Source: Pseudomonas fluorescens
GTDB lineage: Bacteria > Pseudomonadota > Gammaproteobacteria > Pseudomonadales > Pseudomonadaceae
Assembly: GCF_001708445.1 (NCBI RefSeq)
Contig: NZ_CP015637.1
Location: 931,001-995,000 of the forward strand
DNA length: 64,000 nt
Direction of reading: 5' to 3'
In this document: in pieces, positions 17,074 through 25,057 of the stretch
Position numbering within the stretch: position 1 is the stretch's first letter
Layout: the number at the start of each line of letters is the position of its first letter
Program-made: the position numbers and the translations under genes
Notes under the pieces: model-generated
The model's input: the letters and a program-made list of their open reading frames with translations, nothing else
Databases searched by the model: none
Told to the model about the DNA's origin: nothing

Positions 17074-18284
17074 TGAGCAAGTTCATGGATTGGGTGGATG
17101 CACGCTTCCCCGCCACTAAAATGTGGGAAGACCATCTCAGCAAGTACTACGCCCCGAAGAACTTCAACTTCTTCTACTTCTTTGGTTCCCTGGCACTGCT
17201 GGTGCTGGTCAACCAGATCGTCACCGGTGTCTGGTTGACGATGAGCTATACCCCCTCGGCGGAAGAGGCGTTTGCTTCCGTCGAATACATCATGCGTGAC
17301 GTCGAGTACGGCTCGATCCTGCGCCTGCTGCACTCCACGGGCGCCTCGGCGTTCTTCATCGTGGTCTACCTGCATATGTTCCGTGGCTTGCTCTACGGTT
17401 CGTACCAGAAGCCTCGTGAGCTGGTGTGGGTGTTCGGCATGCTGATCTACCTGGCGCTGATGGCTGAAGCCTTCATGGGCTACCTGCTGCCGTGGGGCCA
17501 GATGTCGTACTGGGGCGCACAGGTGATCATCTCGCTGTTCGGTGCTATCCCAGTGATCGGCAACGACCTGACCCAGTGGATCCGGGGTGACTACCTGATC
17601 TCCGGCATCACCCTGAACCGCTTCTTCGCCTTGCACGTAGTGGCCTTGCCGATCGTGATTCTCGGCCTGGTGGTGCTGCATATCCTGGCGCTGCACGAAG
17701 TGGGTTCGAACAACCCGGATGGTGTGGACATCAAGAAGCACAAGGACGAGAACGGCATCCCGCTGGACGGCATCCCGTTCCACCCGTACTACACTGTGAA
17801 AGATATCGTCGGCGTGGTCGTGTTCCTGTTCGTGTTCTGCTCGATCGTGTTCTTTTTCCCGGAGATGGGTGGTTATTTCCTCGAGAAACCTAACTTCGAA
17901 CAGGCCAACGCCTTCAAGACACCTGAGCACATTGCCCCGGTCTGGTACTTCACCCCGTTCTACGCGATCTTGCGGGCGATTCCCGACAAGCTCATGGGCG
18001 TGATCGCCATGGGCGCGGCCATTGCGGTGCTGTTCGTGCTGCCGTGGCTCGACAGAAGCCCGGTCAAGTCCATGCGCTACAAGGGCTGGCTGAGCAAGAT
18101 CTGGCTGTGGGTGTTCTGCATCGCGTTCGTGATCCTGGGTGTGCTGGGCGTGTTGGCGCCGACTCCTGAGCGTACGCTGCTGTCGCAGGTCTGCACCTTC
18201 CTGTATTTCGCCTACTTCATTCTGATGCCGTTCTATACCCGGCTCGAGAAGACCAAACCGGTTCCGGAAAGGGTGACTGGCTGA
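17073..18284 (+). CDS. petB: Cytochrome b of the bc1 complex
   Basis: A 403-residue polytopic membrane protein carrying both b hemes and the quinol sites. Heme-ligand His residues lie in LLHSTGASAFF and YLHMFRG, and again in FFALHVVALP and LHILALHEVGS. The PEWY-type motif of the Qo site appears as APVWYFTPFYAILRAIP, where Val replaces the usual Glu of PEWY. ATG at 17073 overlaps the petA stop; the preceding in-frame GTG is an alternative. Confidence 0.97.
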   Translation: MSKFMDWVDARFPATKMWEDHLSKYYAPKNFNFFYFFGSLALLVLVNQIVTGVWLTMSYTPSAEEAFASVEYIMRDVEYGSILRLLHSTGASAFFIVVYLHMFRGLLYGSYQKPRELVWVFGMLIYLALMAEAFMGYLLPWGQMSYWGAQVIISLFGAIPVIGNDLTQWIRGDYLISGITLNRFFALHVVALPIVILGLVVLHILALHEVGSNNPDGVDIKKHKDENGIPLDGIPFHPYYTVKDIVGVVVFLFVFCSIVFFFPEMGGYFLEKPNFEQANAFKTPEHIAPVWYFTPFYAILRAIPDKLMGVIAMGAAIAVLFVLPWLDRSPVKSMRYKGWLSKIWLWVFCIAFVILGVLGVLAPTPERTLLSQVCTFLYFAYFILMPFYTRLEKTKPVPERVTG

Positions 18285-19060
18285 TGAAAAAGTTATTCGT
18301 TGCATTGATGCTTGCGGCGCTGCCGCTACTGTCCTTCGCTGCCGAGCATGGCCCGGAGCTGGAAAAAGTCGCTATCGACGTGTCTGACAAGGCTGCCCTG
18401 CAGGACGGCGCGCGTACGTTCGCCAACTACTGCATGGGCTGCCACAGCGCCAAGTTCCAGCGCTATGAGCGCGTGGCCGATGACCTGGGCATTCCCCATG
18501 AGGTAATGCTCGACAAGCTGGTGTTCACCGGCGCCAAGATCGGCGACCACATGAACATCGGCATGCAGCCGGCTGACGCCAAGACCTGGTTCGGTGCTGC
18601 ACCGCCTGACCTGACCCTGGTTGCGCGCGTTCGCGGCACCGACTGGCTCTATGGCTACCTGAAGTCCTTCTACGAAGACCCGGCACGTCCTTGGGGTGTG
18701 AACAACCGAGTGTTCCCGAACGTCGGCATGCCTAACGTTCTGGTCGGCCTGCAAGGCAAGCAAGTGGTAGGATGCAAGCAGGTTCAGGTCGTTGAAGACG
18801 GCAAGAAGCAATACGATCCGTTGACCGGCACGCCTTTGACCCATGAAGCGTGCGATCAGCTGAAGATAGATACCCCCGGTGCACTGACTGACGAGCAGTT
18901 CGACGAGAAGGTCAAGAACCTGGTGACCTTCCTGGCCTACTCGGCCAACCCGGTCAAACTGCAGCACCAGCGCATTGGTACTTACGTCTTGCTCTACCTG
19001 GCCTTCTTCTTCGTATTCGCCTATCTGCTCAAACGCGAATACTGGAAGGATGTGCATTGA
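18284..19060 (+). CDS. petC: Cytochrome c1
   Basis: A 258-residue protein with a cleavable signal peptide (about residues 1-20, ending SFAAEH), heme-binding CMGCHS (near residue 48) and a C-terminal membrane anchor (LLYLAFFFVFAYLL). It accepts electrons from the Rieske protein and passes them to soluble cytochromes. The start overlaps the petB stop (TGATG), so translation is coupled. Confidence 0.97.
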   Translation: MKKLFVALMLAALPLLSFAAEHGPELEKVAIDVSDKAALQDGARTFANYCMGCHSAKFQRYERVADDLGIPHEVMLDKLVFTGAKIGDHMNIGMQPADAKTWFGAAPPDLTLVARVRGTDWLYGYLKSFYEDPARPWGVNNRVFPNVGMPNVLVGLQGKQVVGCKQVQVVEDGKKQYDPLTGTPLTHEACDQLKIDTPGALTDEQFDEKVKNLVTFLAYSANPVKLQHQRIGTYVLLYLAFFFVFAYLLKREYWKDVH

Positions 19061-19089
19061 TCCAACCGTAAGCAATTGCTGTTAATCTT

Positions 19090-19169
19090 GCGCGCCCAGC
19101 GGCATCTCTGAACCGTAGCGACCTGGACTCCAGGTACTACAGAGACGCTCTCTGGGCGCGCTCGTTTTT
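19090..19169 (+). terminator. Nested stem-loop terminator or small RNA between petC and sspA
   Basis: Three stems nest inside each other: GCGCGCCCAG with CTGGGCGCGC (10 bp), TCTCTG with CAGAGA, and CCTGG with CCAGG. The outer stem is followed by TCGTTTTTG. It is far more elaborate than a plain terminator and lies 30 nt after petC and about 40 nt before sspA. Confidence 0.75.
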
Positions 19170-19206
19170 GAGCTTTCGATAATTTCAACAAGCGAGGAGG
19201 ACCGCC

Positions 19207-19824
19207 ATGGGCGTGACCAACCGGTTGGCCTGTTACTCCGACCCCGCCGACCACTATTCCCACCGAGTACGCATCGTGCTCGCAGAGAAGGGTGTCAGCG
19301 CCGAGATCATCAGTGTGGAAGCGGGACGTCATCCGCCGAAACTGATCGAAGTGAACCCTTACGGCAGCTTGCCCACCCTGGTCGATCGCGACCTGGCGTT
19401 GTGGGAGTCAACCGTGGTGATGGAATACTTGGATGAGCGTTACCCGCATCCCCCTTTGCTGCCGGTGTACCCGGTGGCGCGTGCCAACAGCCGCCTGCTG
19501 ATCCATCGGATCCAGCGTGACTGGTGCGGGCTGGTGGATGTGATTCTGGATACCCGCAGCAAAGAAGCGGCACGTGTGCAGGCGCGTAAGGAATTGCGCG
19601 AGAGCCTGACCGGTGTTTCGCCGTTGTTCGCCGACAAACCTTTTTTCCTCAGCGAGGAACAAAGCTTGGTGGATTGCTGCCTATTACCGATACTCTGGCG
19701 TTTGCCGATTCTCGGTATTGAACTGCCGCGGCCGGCCAAGCCGTTGCTTGATTACATGGAGCGCCAGTTTGCGCGTGAGGCTTTCCAGGCAAGTCTGTCT
19801 GGTGTCGAACGCGATATGCGCTAA
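19207..19824 (+). CDS. sspA: Stringent starvation protein A
   Basis: A 205-residue GST-fold protein. [13 protein letters not shown] and [15 protein letters not shown] mark the thioredoxin-like domain, and a helical C-terminal domain follows. SspA binds RNA polymerase and alters transcription under starvation; in Pseudomonas it also influences virulence and alginate control. GAGGAGG precedes the ATG. Followed by sspB after 17 nt. Confidence 0.95.
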   Translation: MGVTNRLACYSDPADHYSHRVRIVLAEKGVSAEIISVEAGRHPPKLIEVNPYGSLPTLVDRDLALWESTVVMEYLDERYPHPPLLPVYPVARANSRLLIHRIQRDWCGLVDVILDTRSKEAARVQARKELRESLTGVSPLFADKPFFLSEEQSLVDCCLLPILWRLPILGIELPRPAKPLLDYMERQFAREAFQASLSGVERDMR

Positions 19825-19841
19825 GGCTTAAGGAGCCGCTG

Positions 19842-20261
19842 ATGAACTCCAGTCGACCCTACCTGGTCCGCGCGCTCTACGAGTGGATTGTGGACAACGA
19901 TTGCACCCCGCACATGCTGGTCAATTCCGAATTTCCTGCGGTGCAGGTACCGCAGGGGTTTGCCAGTGATGGGCAGATTGTGTTGAACGTATCGCCCAGT
20001 GCAGTGCGCCACCTGCACATGGACAACGAAGCGGTGAGCTTCGAAGGGCGTTTCGGCGGCGTGCCGCATACGCTGTTCGTGCCGATCGGCGCCATCCTCG
20101 GGATTTACGCCCGGGAAAATGGCCAAGGCATGGTCTTTGATCTGGAATCCCCTTTCGAGGACGATGAAACGATCGAAAGCGAAGACGGCGATGATGTGCC
20201 ACCACCGGATTCAGAGCCGCCGCGTCCAAGCGGTCGGCCGAGTCTGAAAGTGGTGAAGTAA
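19842..20261 (+). CDS. sspB: ClpXP protease specificity factor SspB
   Basis: A 139-residue adaptor that brings ssrA-tagged proteins to ClpXP. The SspB core (RPYLVRALYEWIVDN, PHMLVNSE, FGGVPHTLFVPI, ILGIYARENGQGM) fills the first ~105 residues. A disordered acidic linker and a basic tail ending PSLKVVK, the ClpX-docking motif, follow. It forms an operon with sspA. Confidence 0.96.
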   Translation: MNSSRPYLVRALYEWIVDNDCTPHMLVNSEFPAVQVPQGFASDGQIVLNVSPSAVRHLHMDNEAVSFEGRFGGVPHTLFVPIGAILGIYARENGQGMVFDLESPFEDDETIESEDGDDVPPPDSEPPRPSGRPSLKVVK

Positions 20262-20290
20262 GCCCCTGTAGCCAGCAGGCGAATAGGGGA

Positions 20291-20320
20291 ATGCCTCGGC
20301 TTTGGCCGAGGCATTTTTTT
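20291..20320 (+). terminator. Terminator after sspB
   Basis: ATGCCTCGGC and GCCGAGGCAT pair around TTTG, followed by T-rich sequence. Confidence 0.92.
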
Positions 20321-20326
20321 GGACGA

Positions 20327-21916
20327 TCAAAAGTGCCCCACGCTTTCGGTTTGAGTGCCTGGCGAGGCACGGTTATTGGGGTCGGCTTGCCAGTCAACCT
20401 GATTGATGTTGTCGAGGCTGCGGATCACACATTTCCACTCGATGGCCTGCTGCGCCGGTAGCGTTACGATGCCGCTCCATCGATTAGGGGTGCTGGGTTG
20501 CAGGGGGATCGCATGAGCAGGGTCCCATGCGCTCAGTTCCAGCGGTGAACCGACGGCGTAGACCGCTTGCCTGTTCCCTGGCTGAGCGTTGTCGCAATGC
20601 AGCGTGAGGGGGACATCCTGTGCCGTCGTGGCGGTTTTCCAAATGCGGATGCGTTGCCCGTCGGCATTCATAACGGGGGTGAAGTCGTCGGGGACTTTGT
20701 TCAAGTCGGAGTCCAAGGCCATCAGTATCCGCTGTTGAGTGCCATTGGTGGCGGCCACCAGGCCGGAATATTGGGTCTGGAAACTGATCGGTGAGTCGGC
20801 CCTGATGCCGGCACTCTTGCGCAGGGCTATGAGCGTGCGGATCAGGTTGCCACGCCCCCAGTCATACATGGCGGGCCAGTACACAACGGGTATTCCGGGG
20901 GCTAGGAGGATGTAGGCGTACGCGAGGTTAATCATCGGATCGGGCAAAGGCCAATGATGTTGACCACCATATTGCCCCGGCGAATAACCGGTATCGTGAT
21001 TGTCTACGAATGTAACGGCGATTTCGCGCCAAGACTTGACGGGGTTGCCGTTGAGGCCGTGGCGCCATTCGGCGATGCTGCCGTTTTGCATGCGCTCCTT
21101 GAGGGCGAAATCGAACACGGCGCAGTGCGAGCGATCCGACCAATCCTTGAGTGCGTCCTGCCAACTGGCCTTGCTGCGCCAGTCGCTGGCGGGGAACTCG
21201 CCGGGGCTCTTCCAGAACTCGCCGACACAGAACGCCTGGTCGTTGAAGTTTTTCATCCACAGGTCGACCCGCTCAGGCGAGTAACCGCGTCCATAGTCGA
21301 AGCGCAAGTCGTGGGCGCTGTAATTGTCCCGCAGGTTGCGAAACTCCTGCATGAAGCGTGGTGAAACCTCTGGGCTGGCGGTATTGAGGTCCGCCGCACC
21401 GTCCTCGAATGGATCGCCTTCATCGCAATCGCTGGGGGGCGTGCAGTCATTGCGCCACAGTTTGTAGCCCCGGGGGAAGCGCACCATCACGCCGGGAATC
21501 TTGTCGTTCATGTGATTCGGCACCACGTCATACATAACCTGCACGCCGGCTCTCGTCAGGGCCGTGGCAGCTTGCTTGAGTTCAGCGTCGGTGCCGTACG
21601 CGCTGTTTTTATCGAAATCGTTCCAGTAGTAGCCTTCACCTCCGCCCGAAGTACCTTTGGCCGGATCGCTCCAGCTGGACTTATCCACCCACACGGGCGG
21701 TAACCAGATCTTGGTGAAACCGTCCTGGCCGATAACGGGGGCCATTCGGGCAAGCACTTGGTACCACTTTTCAGGTGTGTTGCGACTGGAGTTCCAGTGA
21801 AAGCCTTGCAGGATGATGTCTTCGCCGCCGCCATTACGCAGGGGCGACGGGGCCCCGGTAGCGAAGTTCGTCAGCAGGCTCAGGAGAACGGTGCAGTAGA
21901 GAAGTTTGCATTTCAT
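20327..21916 (-). CDS. Secreted maltotetraose-forming-type alpha-amylase with CBM20
   Basis: A 529-residue GH13 enzyme very like the G4-amylase of Pseudomonas stutzeri/saccharophila as I recall it. A signal peptide covers about residues 1-22. Catalytic residues are all present: Asp207 in RFDYGRGY, Glu233 in CVGEFW and Asp308 in FVDNHDTG. A starch-binding CBM20 domain starts near residue 430 (LHCDNAQ... IEWKCVIRS). Predicted to release maltotetraose from starch outside the cell. AGGAG precedes ATG 21916. No maltose or glycogen genes adjoin, so it may be an acquired single gene. The product specificity is inferred. Confidence 0.88.
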   Translation of the reverse strand: MKCKLLYCTVLLSLLTNFATGAPSPLRNGGGEDIILQGFHWNSSRNTPEKWYQVLARMAPVIGQDGFTKIWLPPVWVDKSSWSDPAKGTSGGGEGYYWNDFDKNSAYGTDAELKQAATALTRAGVQVMYDVVPNHMNDKIPGVMVRFPRGYKLWRNDCTPPSDCDEGDPFEDGAADLNTASPEVSPRFMQEFRNLRDNYSAHDLRFDYGRGYSPERVDLWMKNFNDQAFCVGEFWKSPGEFPASDWRSKASWQDALKDWSDRSHCAVFDFALKERMQNGSIAEWRHGLNGNPVKSWREIAVTFVDNHDTGYSPGQYGGQHHWPLPDPMINLAYAYILLAPGIPVVYWPAMYDWGRGNLIRTLIALRKSAGIRADSPISFQTQYSGLVAATNGTQQRILMALDSDLNKVPDDFTPVMNADGQRIRIWKTATTAQDVPLTLHCDNAQPGNRQAVYAVGSPLELSAWDPAHAIPLQPSTPNRWSGIVTLPAQQAIEWKCVIRSLDNINQVDWQADPNNRASPGTQTESVGHF

Positions 21917-21976
21917 GACGGGTCTCCTGTTGATCAAAACAGGTTTAACTCTGCGCGGTATCGGAGGCGGCGTCTG

Positions 21977-21992
21977 CTGTGAGAAATGACAG
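21977..21992. promoter_or_regulatory. Inverted repeat upstream of the amylase gene
   Basis: CTGTGAGAAATGACAG is a near-palindrome 60 nt before the amylase start. Fifteen of 16 bases recur at 23170, also about 61 nt before a leftward gene. A shared regulator site is possible; I do not recognise the factor. Confidence 0.45.
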
Positions 21993-22090
21993 CTCGTCGA
22001 GACGTTTTTGCACTAATCCCCAGGACACAAATAGCTAAATCTATTATCGAGCGCGCAGGGTTTGATGAAAGTCATGCCAGGAACGGTGAT

Positions 22091-22098
22091 CGTACAAC
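22091..22098. promoter_or_regulatory. Half-operator upstream of the GntR regulator gene
   Basis: CGTACAAC equals one arm of the palindrome over the kdgD promoter (25152-25171). The second arm is poor. It may allow weak autoregulation. Confidence 0.3.
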
Positions 22099-22147
22099 CG
22101 CCATGGGCTATGATGCTTTCTCAGTTCACCCACAAAGATGACCCGAT

Positions 22148-22897
22148 ATGCAAAATGCCAACACCGCCCCTCGTCTTCCCCGCAAGCGCCGCAGCCTTGC
22201 CCAGGAATTGGTCACGGTGTTGTCCGAGCAAATCCGCGACGGCCAGCTCAAGCGTGGTGACAAATTGCCCACCGAGTCGGCGATCATGGAGGCCCATGGC
22301 GTCAGCCGCACCGTGGTGCGCGAAGCCATCTCGCGCCTGCAGGCGGCGGGGCAGGTCGAAACCCGCCACGGTATCGGCACCTTTGTGCTGGACACCCCAA
22401 GCCCGAGCGGTTTTCGCATTGATCCGGCCACGGTCGTGACCCTGCGTGATGTGCTGGCGATCCTGGAGTTGCGGATCAGCCTGGAAGTGGAGTCGGCAGG
22501 CCTGGCTGCGTTACGCCGCAGTGATGAACAGCTGGCGGCCATGCGTGCAGCCCTCGACGCGCTGAATGAGAGTGCGGCCCACGCCGGCGATGCGGTGGCC
22601 TCCGACTTCGCATTCCACCTGGAAATTGCCCTGTCCACCGGCAACCGCTACTTCACCGATATCATGACTCACCTGGGCACCAGCATCATTCCGCGTACCC
22701 GCCTGAATTCGGCGCGCCTGGCCCATGATGACCAGCAGCACTACATGAGCCGCCTGAGCCGCGAGCACGAAGAGATCTATGAAGCGATTGCCCGCCAGGA
22801 TTCGGATGCGGCGCGGGCGGCCATGCGCTTGCATTTGACCAACAGCCGGGAGCGGCTGCGCCATGCCCATGAAGAAGCGGAGGCGCAGCGGGGATAA
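22148..22897 (+). CDS. FadR/GntR-family (FCD) regulator, probably of galactarate catabolism
   Basis: A 249-residue protein: winged HTH of GntR type (residues ~20-80, with GVSRTVVREAISRLQAAGQVETRHGIGTFV) and a helical FCD ligand domain (~95-240) with metal-type His/Asp residues (FHLEIALSTGN, HEEIYEAI). Such regulators often repress sugar-acid genes. The kdgD-to-garD cluster lies 2.3 kb downstream, and a palindrome overlaps its promoter. The intervening block looks inserted, so the two were probably once adjacent. A short copy of this gene's 3' end recurs at 23264-23323. Confidence 0.87.
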   Translation: MQNANTAPRLPRKRRSLAQELVTVLSEQIRDGQLKRGDKLPTESAIMEAHGVSRTVVREAISRLQAAGQVETRHGIGTFVLDTPSPSGFRIDPATVVTLRDVLAILELRISLEVESAGLAALRRSDEQLAAMRAALDALNESAAHAGDAVASDFAFHLEIALSTGNRYFTDIMTHLGTSIIPRTRLNSARLAHDDQQHYMSRLSREHEEIYEAIARQDSDAARAAMRLHLTNSRERLRHAHEEAEAQRG

Positions 22898-22898
22898 A

Positions 22899-23108
22899 TC
22901 AAGGCTGAATGACGTCTACGTGTAATTCGATATCATTGATTTTGTCTTCTTCGGTGATGATGTATTTCTTGTGTACGACTATGAACACAACGTTGGGTAG
23001 AAGCGCGAATTCAAGCCAATCACCTATATTGATGAAGCGATCAAACGAGACCTCTCTCCTTGGAATTTTCAGGTTTGCGGGGAAGATGACCTGGTATTTG
23101 CTGTCCAT
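22899..23108 (-). CDS. Unrecognised 69-residue protein, low GC
   Basis: I do not recognise this protein. It starts MDSKYQVIFPANLKIPRR and is rich in beta-type segments (WLEFALLPNVVFIVVHKKYI). Its base composition is visibly lower in GC than its neighbours and its codon use is atypical, which suggests transfer. ATG 23108 has AGAGG 5 nt upstream; the frame is open to 23183. The end lies 1 nt beyond the gntR stop, tail to tail. It could be the remains of a larger gene. Confidence 0.55.
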   Translation of the reverse strand: MDSKYQVIFPANLKIPRREVSFDRFINIGDWLEFALLPNVVFIVVHKKYIITEEDKINDIELHVDVIQP

Positions 23109-23169
23109 GGATACCTCTGCGTATTGATGGGTTTCCACGTATTGGGGGCTCAATCCGAGCGCAGAGATA

Positions 23170-23185
23170 CTGTGAGAAATCACAG
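23170..23185. promoter_or_regulatory. Perfect inverted repeat upstream of the 69-residue gene
   Basis: CTGTGAGAAATCACAG is a perfect palindrome outside its central GAAA. It lies 61 nt before ATG 23108 and nearly copies the site before the amylase gene. The TGTGA/TCACA halves resemble Crp/Vfr half-sites, but their spacing is 4, not 6. Confidence 0.5.
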
Positions 23186-23241
23186 TTCTGACAAACGGCA
23201 GGCTCCGTGTGCCGATTTATCTGCTGCTGTGCGCCGAGGGG

Positions 23242-23323
23242 TATCCGCGTCGATGGCGTCGAAATTTGACCAACACCGGGAGCGGCCGCGCCATGCCCAT
23301 GAAGCGGCGGAGGCGCAGCGGGG
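23242..23323. repeat. Mosaic scar: phospholipase-gene piece joined to gntR 3'-end piece
   Basis: Positions 23242-23263 equal 24133-24154, inside the phospholipase-like gene, at all 22 bases. Positions 23264-23323 copy the last ~60 nt of the gntR coding sequence (22833-22893) with one 1-nt gap and a few changes, in the same direction. The two pieces are directly fused. Neither could work as a gene here. Confidence 0.85.
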
Positions 23324-23328
23324 TTGAG

Positions 23329-23703
23329 CTATGTGGTGATGGTCAGCGAAATCGGCTCAGAGATGATCTGCATGTTGGACTCACTCTGGGCTTTATAGCG
23401 TAGCAGCGTGGTTTGGTTCTTGAAGCGCAATAAATCCTGTTTTGGCACCTCGAGTTTCAGGTTCGAACGCCGTTGATATTGTTCCGTGTCCTTTTGCCAT
23501 TCACCTGCGTCGATTTGGGCTCCCTCCCAAGCTGGCGCGTCCGAATTCGGGCCCAGGATCACGTACACCTTGCCCTTCGGAAAGAGCTCGGCATCGTTTG
23601 GAATGCTGACCACGAGCGGCCCTGTGAATGTGGAAAGGTTAACCTCTGCTTGGTCAAAGGGCCCTGTGATACGAATGTTCAGGCCGGGGACTGGATTCGT
23701 CAT
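23329..23703 (-). CDS. Unrecognised 124-residue protein downstream of the phospholipase-like gene
   Basis: I do not recognise this family. The protein has no signal peptide or membrane helix. Alternating hydrophobic segments (LNIRITGPF, GPLVVSIPN, KVYVILGPN, ISEPISLTIT) suggest a beta-sandwich of Ig-like or carbohydrate-binding type. It lies 136 nt after the phospholipase-like gene in the same direction, with a 9-bp hairpin between them. It may be a partner, inhibitor or binding module of that enzyme; this is inference from position only. Confidence 0.65.
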   Translation of the reverse strand: MTNPVPGLNIRITGPFDQAEVNLSTFTGPLVVSIPNDAELFPKGKVYVILGPNSDAPAWEGAQIDAGEWQKDTEQYQRRSNLKLEVPKQDLLRFKNQTTLLRYKAQSESNMQIISEPISLTITT

Positions 23704-23744
23704 GATGAAATCTCCGTGGTTGTCACAGCGGTGGCCGGGTCAAT

Positions 23745-23770
23745 TCAGGGGCCGGGTTTCTGGCCCCTGA
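23745..23770. repeat. Stem-loop between two leftward genes
   Basis: TCAGGGGCC and GGCCCCTGA form a 9-bp stem around an 8-nt loop with no T-tract. It could trim expression of the downstream 124-residue gene or stabilise a processed end. Confidence 0.6.
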
Positions 23771-23839
23771 GCAAACTTATCCACTGCAACGACATTGTCC
23801 GGAACTGTTAGAAATCCCAGTGTCGACAAACGGTATTCT

Positions 23840-24994
23840 TCAAGCTGGCGTATTCGGCTTGTAGTCCTTAAGCAACAAATACGTACTCCACCCCCACCAA
23901 TCATTGGTCCAGTGCTTGTCGTTCAGGTCATTCACGTCCTTGCGCCGCAGTACCTTGTCCCCCTCCATCTTGAACAGTGGCGAGAAGTTGTTCGCCGGAT
24001 TTTGCGCCGCGTTCAAATCTGGCACATGCAGCGGAGCCTTGAAGTTGGCCGGGGAGGGCGCTACGCCGCTGATAAAGGTCTCGAAGATTTCATCGGCTGA
24101 AGCCTGCACCGCACGTTTGACTTGCGTCCGGTTATCCGCGTCGATGGCGTCGAAGTAGCGTTTGTCGCCATACGCGTGCCACTGATCACCCAGGGCGTTG
24201 CGCACGTTGAGCCCGAACTTGCTGTCTTCGTCATGCATGAAACGGCTGATCAGCGAGCCCAGTTCGCCAGGTGTCACCACCGCTGCCAATTGTTTACGCG
24301 GGACCCGCAAGTGGCCTGCGGAGAACAGGTCGGTCAAGAAGTGATCAGCAAAACTGTTCATGGCATAGGCCAGTTCCAGTGCCTGGTCGGTGCCGGTTTG
24401 ATGGGCGACAACGGCCTGTTGCAGGGCTGCCGTATGCCCGGCCAGGTACGCTGACAGCGCCCATTCGCCAAAGTGGTCGGCATTGTCCGCCGCCAACTTC
24501 AGGTAGCGGCCCAATGGGATCAATGCCGACACTGCGCTGCCACCACCGGTGATGCGGTTCCACTCTTCCGACAACGTATCACCCAGGGCGTCGTAGGCTT
24601 CATGGGCTTGCTTGCCATCCTTGATTGCCTGGTTGACCGCGTTTATCTCCTTTTGCATCACCGCGAGGATCTTGTGAGCTTCTTCCCGTGAGGCGGGCAA
24701 AACCGCCAGGGAGTTGAAGGCGGCGATGAAGCGTTGCACGCGTTCGGCTGTCGAGGCGCCATCGCTGATGGGCTGGCCGGGAACCCCATAAAAGTCACCG
24801 CCCAGTGCGATCACTTGGCCGTAGGTCAGCGCCAGGCCGTTGGGCAGGTGCAGCTCGACTTGTCGCGCGGGAATCGCCGGGGCGTCCTTGACGAAGCGCA
24901 ACAGGGTGTCATCGCCGATGGCGGTGTGTTCGCCACCTTCGAAGCGCAGGGTAGGCGGGTTTTTGGTGGGTGCTGCGAGTTCAAGACCTGACAT
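23840..24994 (-). CDS. Zinc-dependent phospholipase C-like protein
   Basis: A 384-residue protein with metal-site features: NADHFGEWALSAYLAGH (171-187) and FADHFLTDLFSAGH (216-228), the spaced His/Asp set seen in zinc phospholipase C and P1 nuclease folds. Size and motifs fit the phosphatidylcholine-hydrolysing phospholipase C described from P. fluorescens and its Legionella PlcC-type relatives. I see no signal peptide. AAGGAG precedes the ATG. The promoter carries a perfect LexA-type palindrome. The enzyme class is likely; substrate and export route are unknown. Confidence 0.78.
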   Translation of the reverse strand: MSGLELAAPTKNPPTLRFEGGEHTAIGDDTLLRFVKDAPAIPARQVELHLPNGLALTYGQVIALGGDFYGVPGQPISDGASTAERVQRFIAAFNSLAVLPASREEAHKILAVMQKEINAVNQAIKDGKQAHEAYDALGDTLSEEWNRITGGGSAVSALIPLGRYLKLAADNADHFGEWALSAYLAGHTAALQQAVVAHQTGTDQALELAYAMNSFADHFLTDLFSAGHLRVPRKQLAAVVTPGELGSLISRFMHDEDSKFGLNVRNALGDQWHAYGDKRYFDAIDADNRTQVKRAVQASADEIFETFISGVAPSPANFKAPLHVPDLNAAQNPANNFSPLFKMEGDKVLRRKDVNDLNDKHWTNDWWGWSTYLLLKDYKPNTPA

Positions 24995-25033
24995 GTTAGC
25001 TCCTTGCTATGCCGTAGGAATCTTCCTTAATAA

Positions 25034-25049
25034 CTGTATGTATATACAG
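25034..25049 (-). promoter_or_regulatory. LexA-type SOS box before the phospholipase-like gene
   Basis: CTGTATGTATATACAG fits the CTGT-N8-ACAG SOS consensus with an AT-only core except one G. It begins 9 nt after the -10 hexamer of the leftward promoter, so it spans the likely transcription start, a repressing position. Confidence 0.65.
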
Positions 25050-25057
25050 CCATCCGG

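Noticed and set aside
17022..18305. A 427-codon minus-strand frame opposite petB
   Set aside because: His/Gln/Arg-rich antisense of cytochrome b; no domain or ribosome-binding site.
21935..21950. TTGATCAAAACAGG as an Anr/Fnr box before the amylase gene
   Set aside because: The spacing of the two halves is wrong for TTGAT-N4-ATCAA.
23124..23327. A 67-codon frame ending like the GntR protein
   Set aside because: It exists only because the gntR tail was copied here; the first part is unrelated and carries no start signal.
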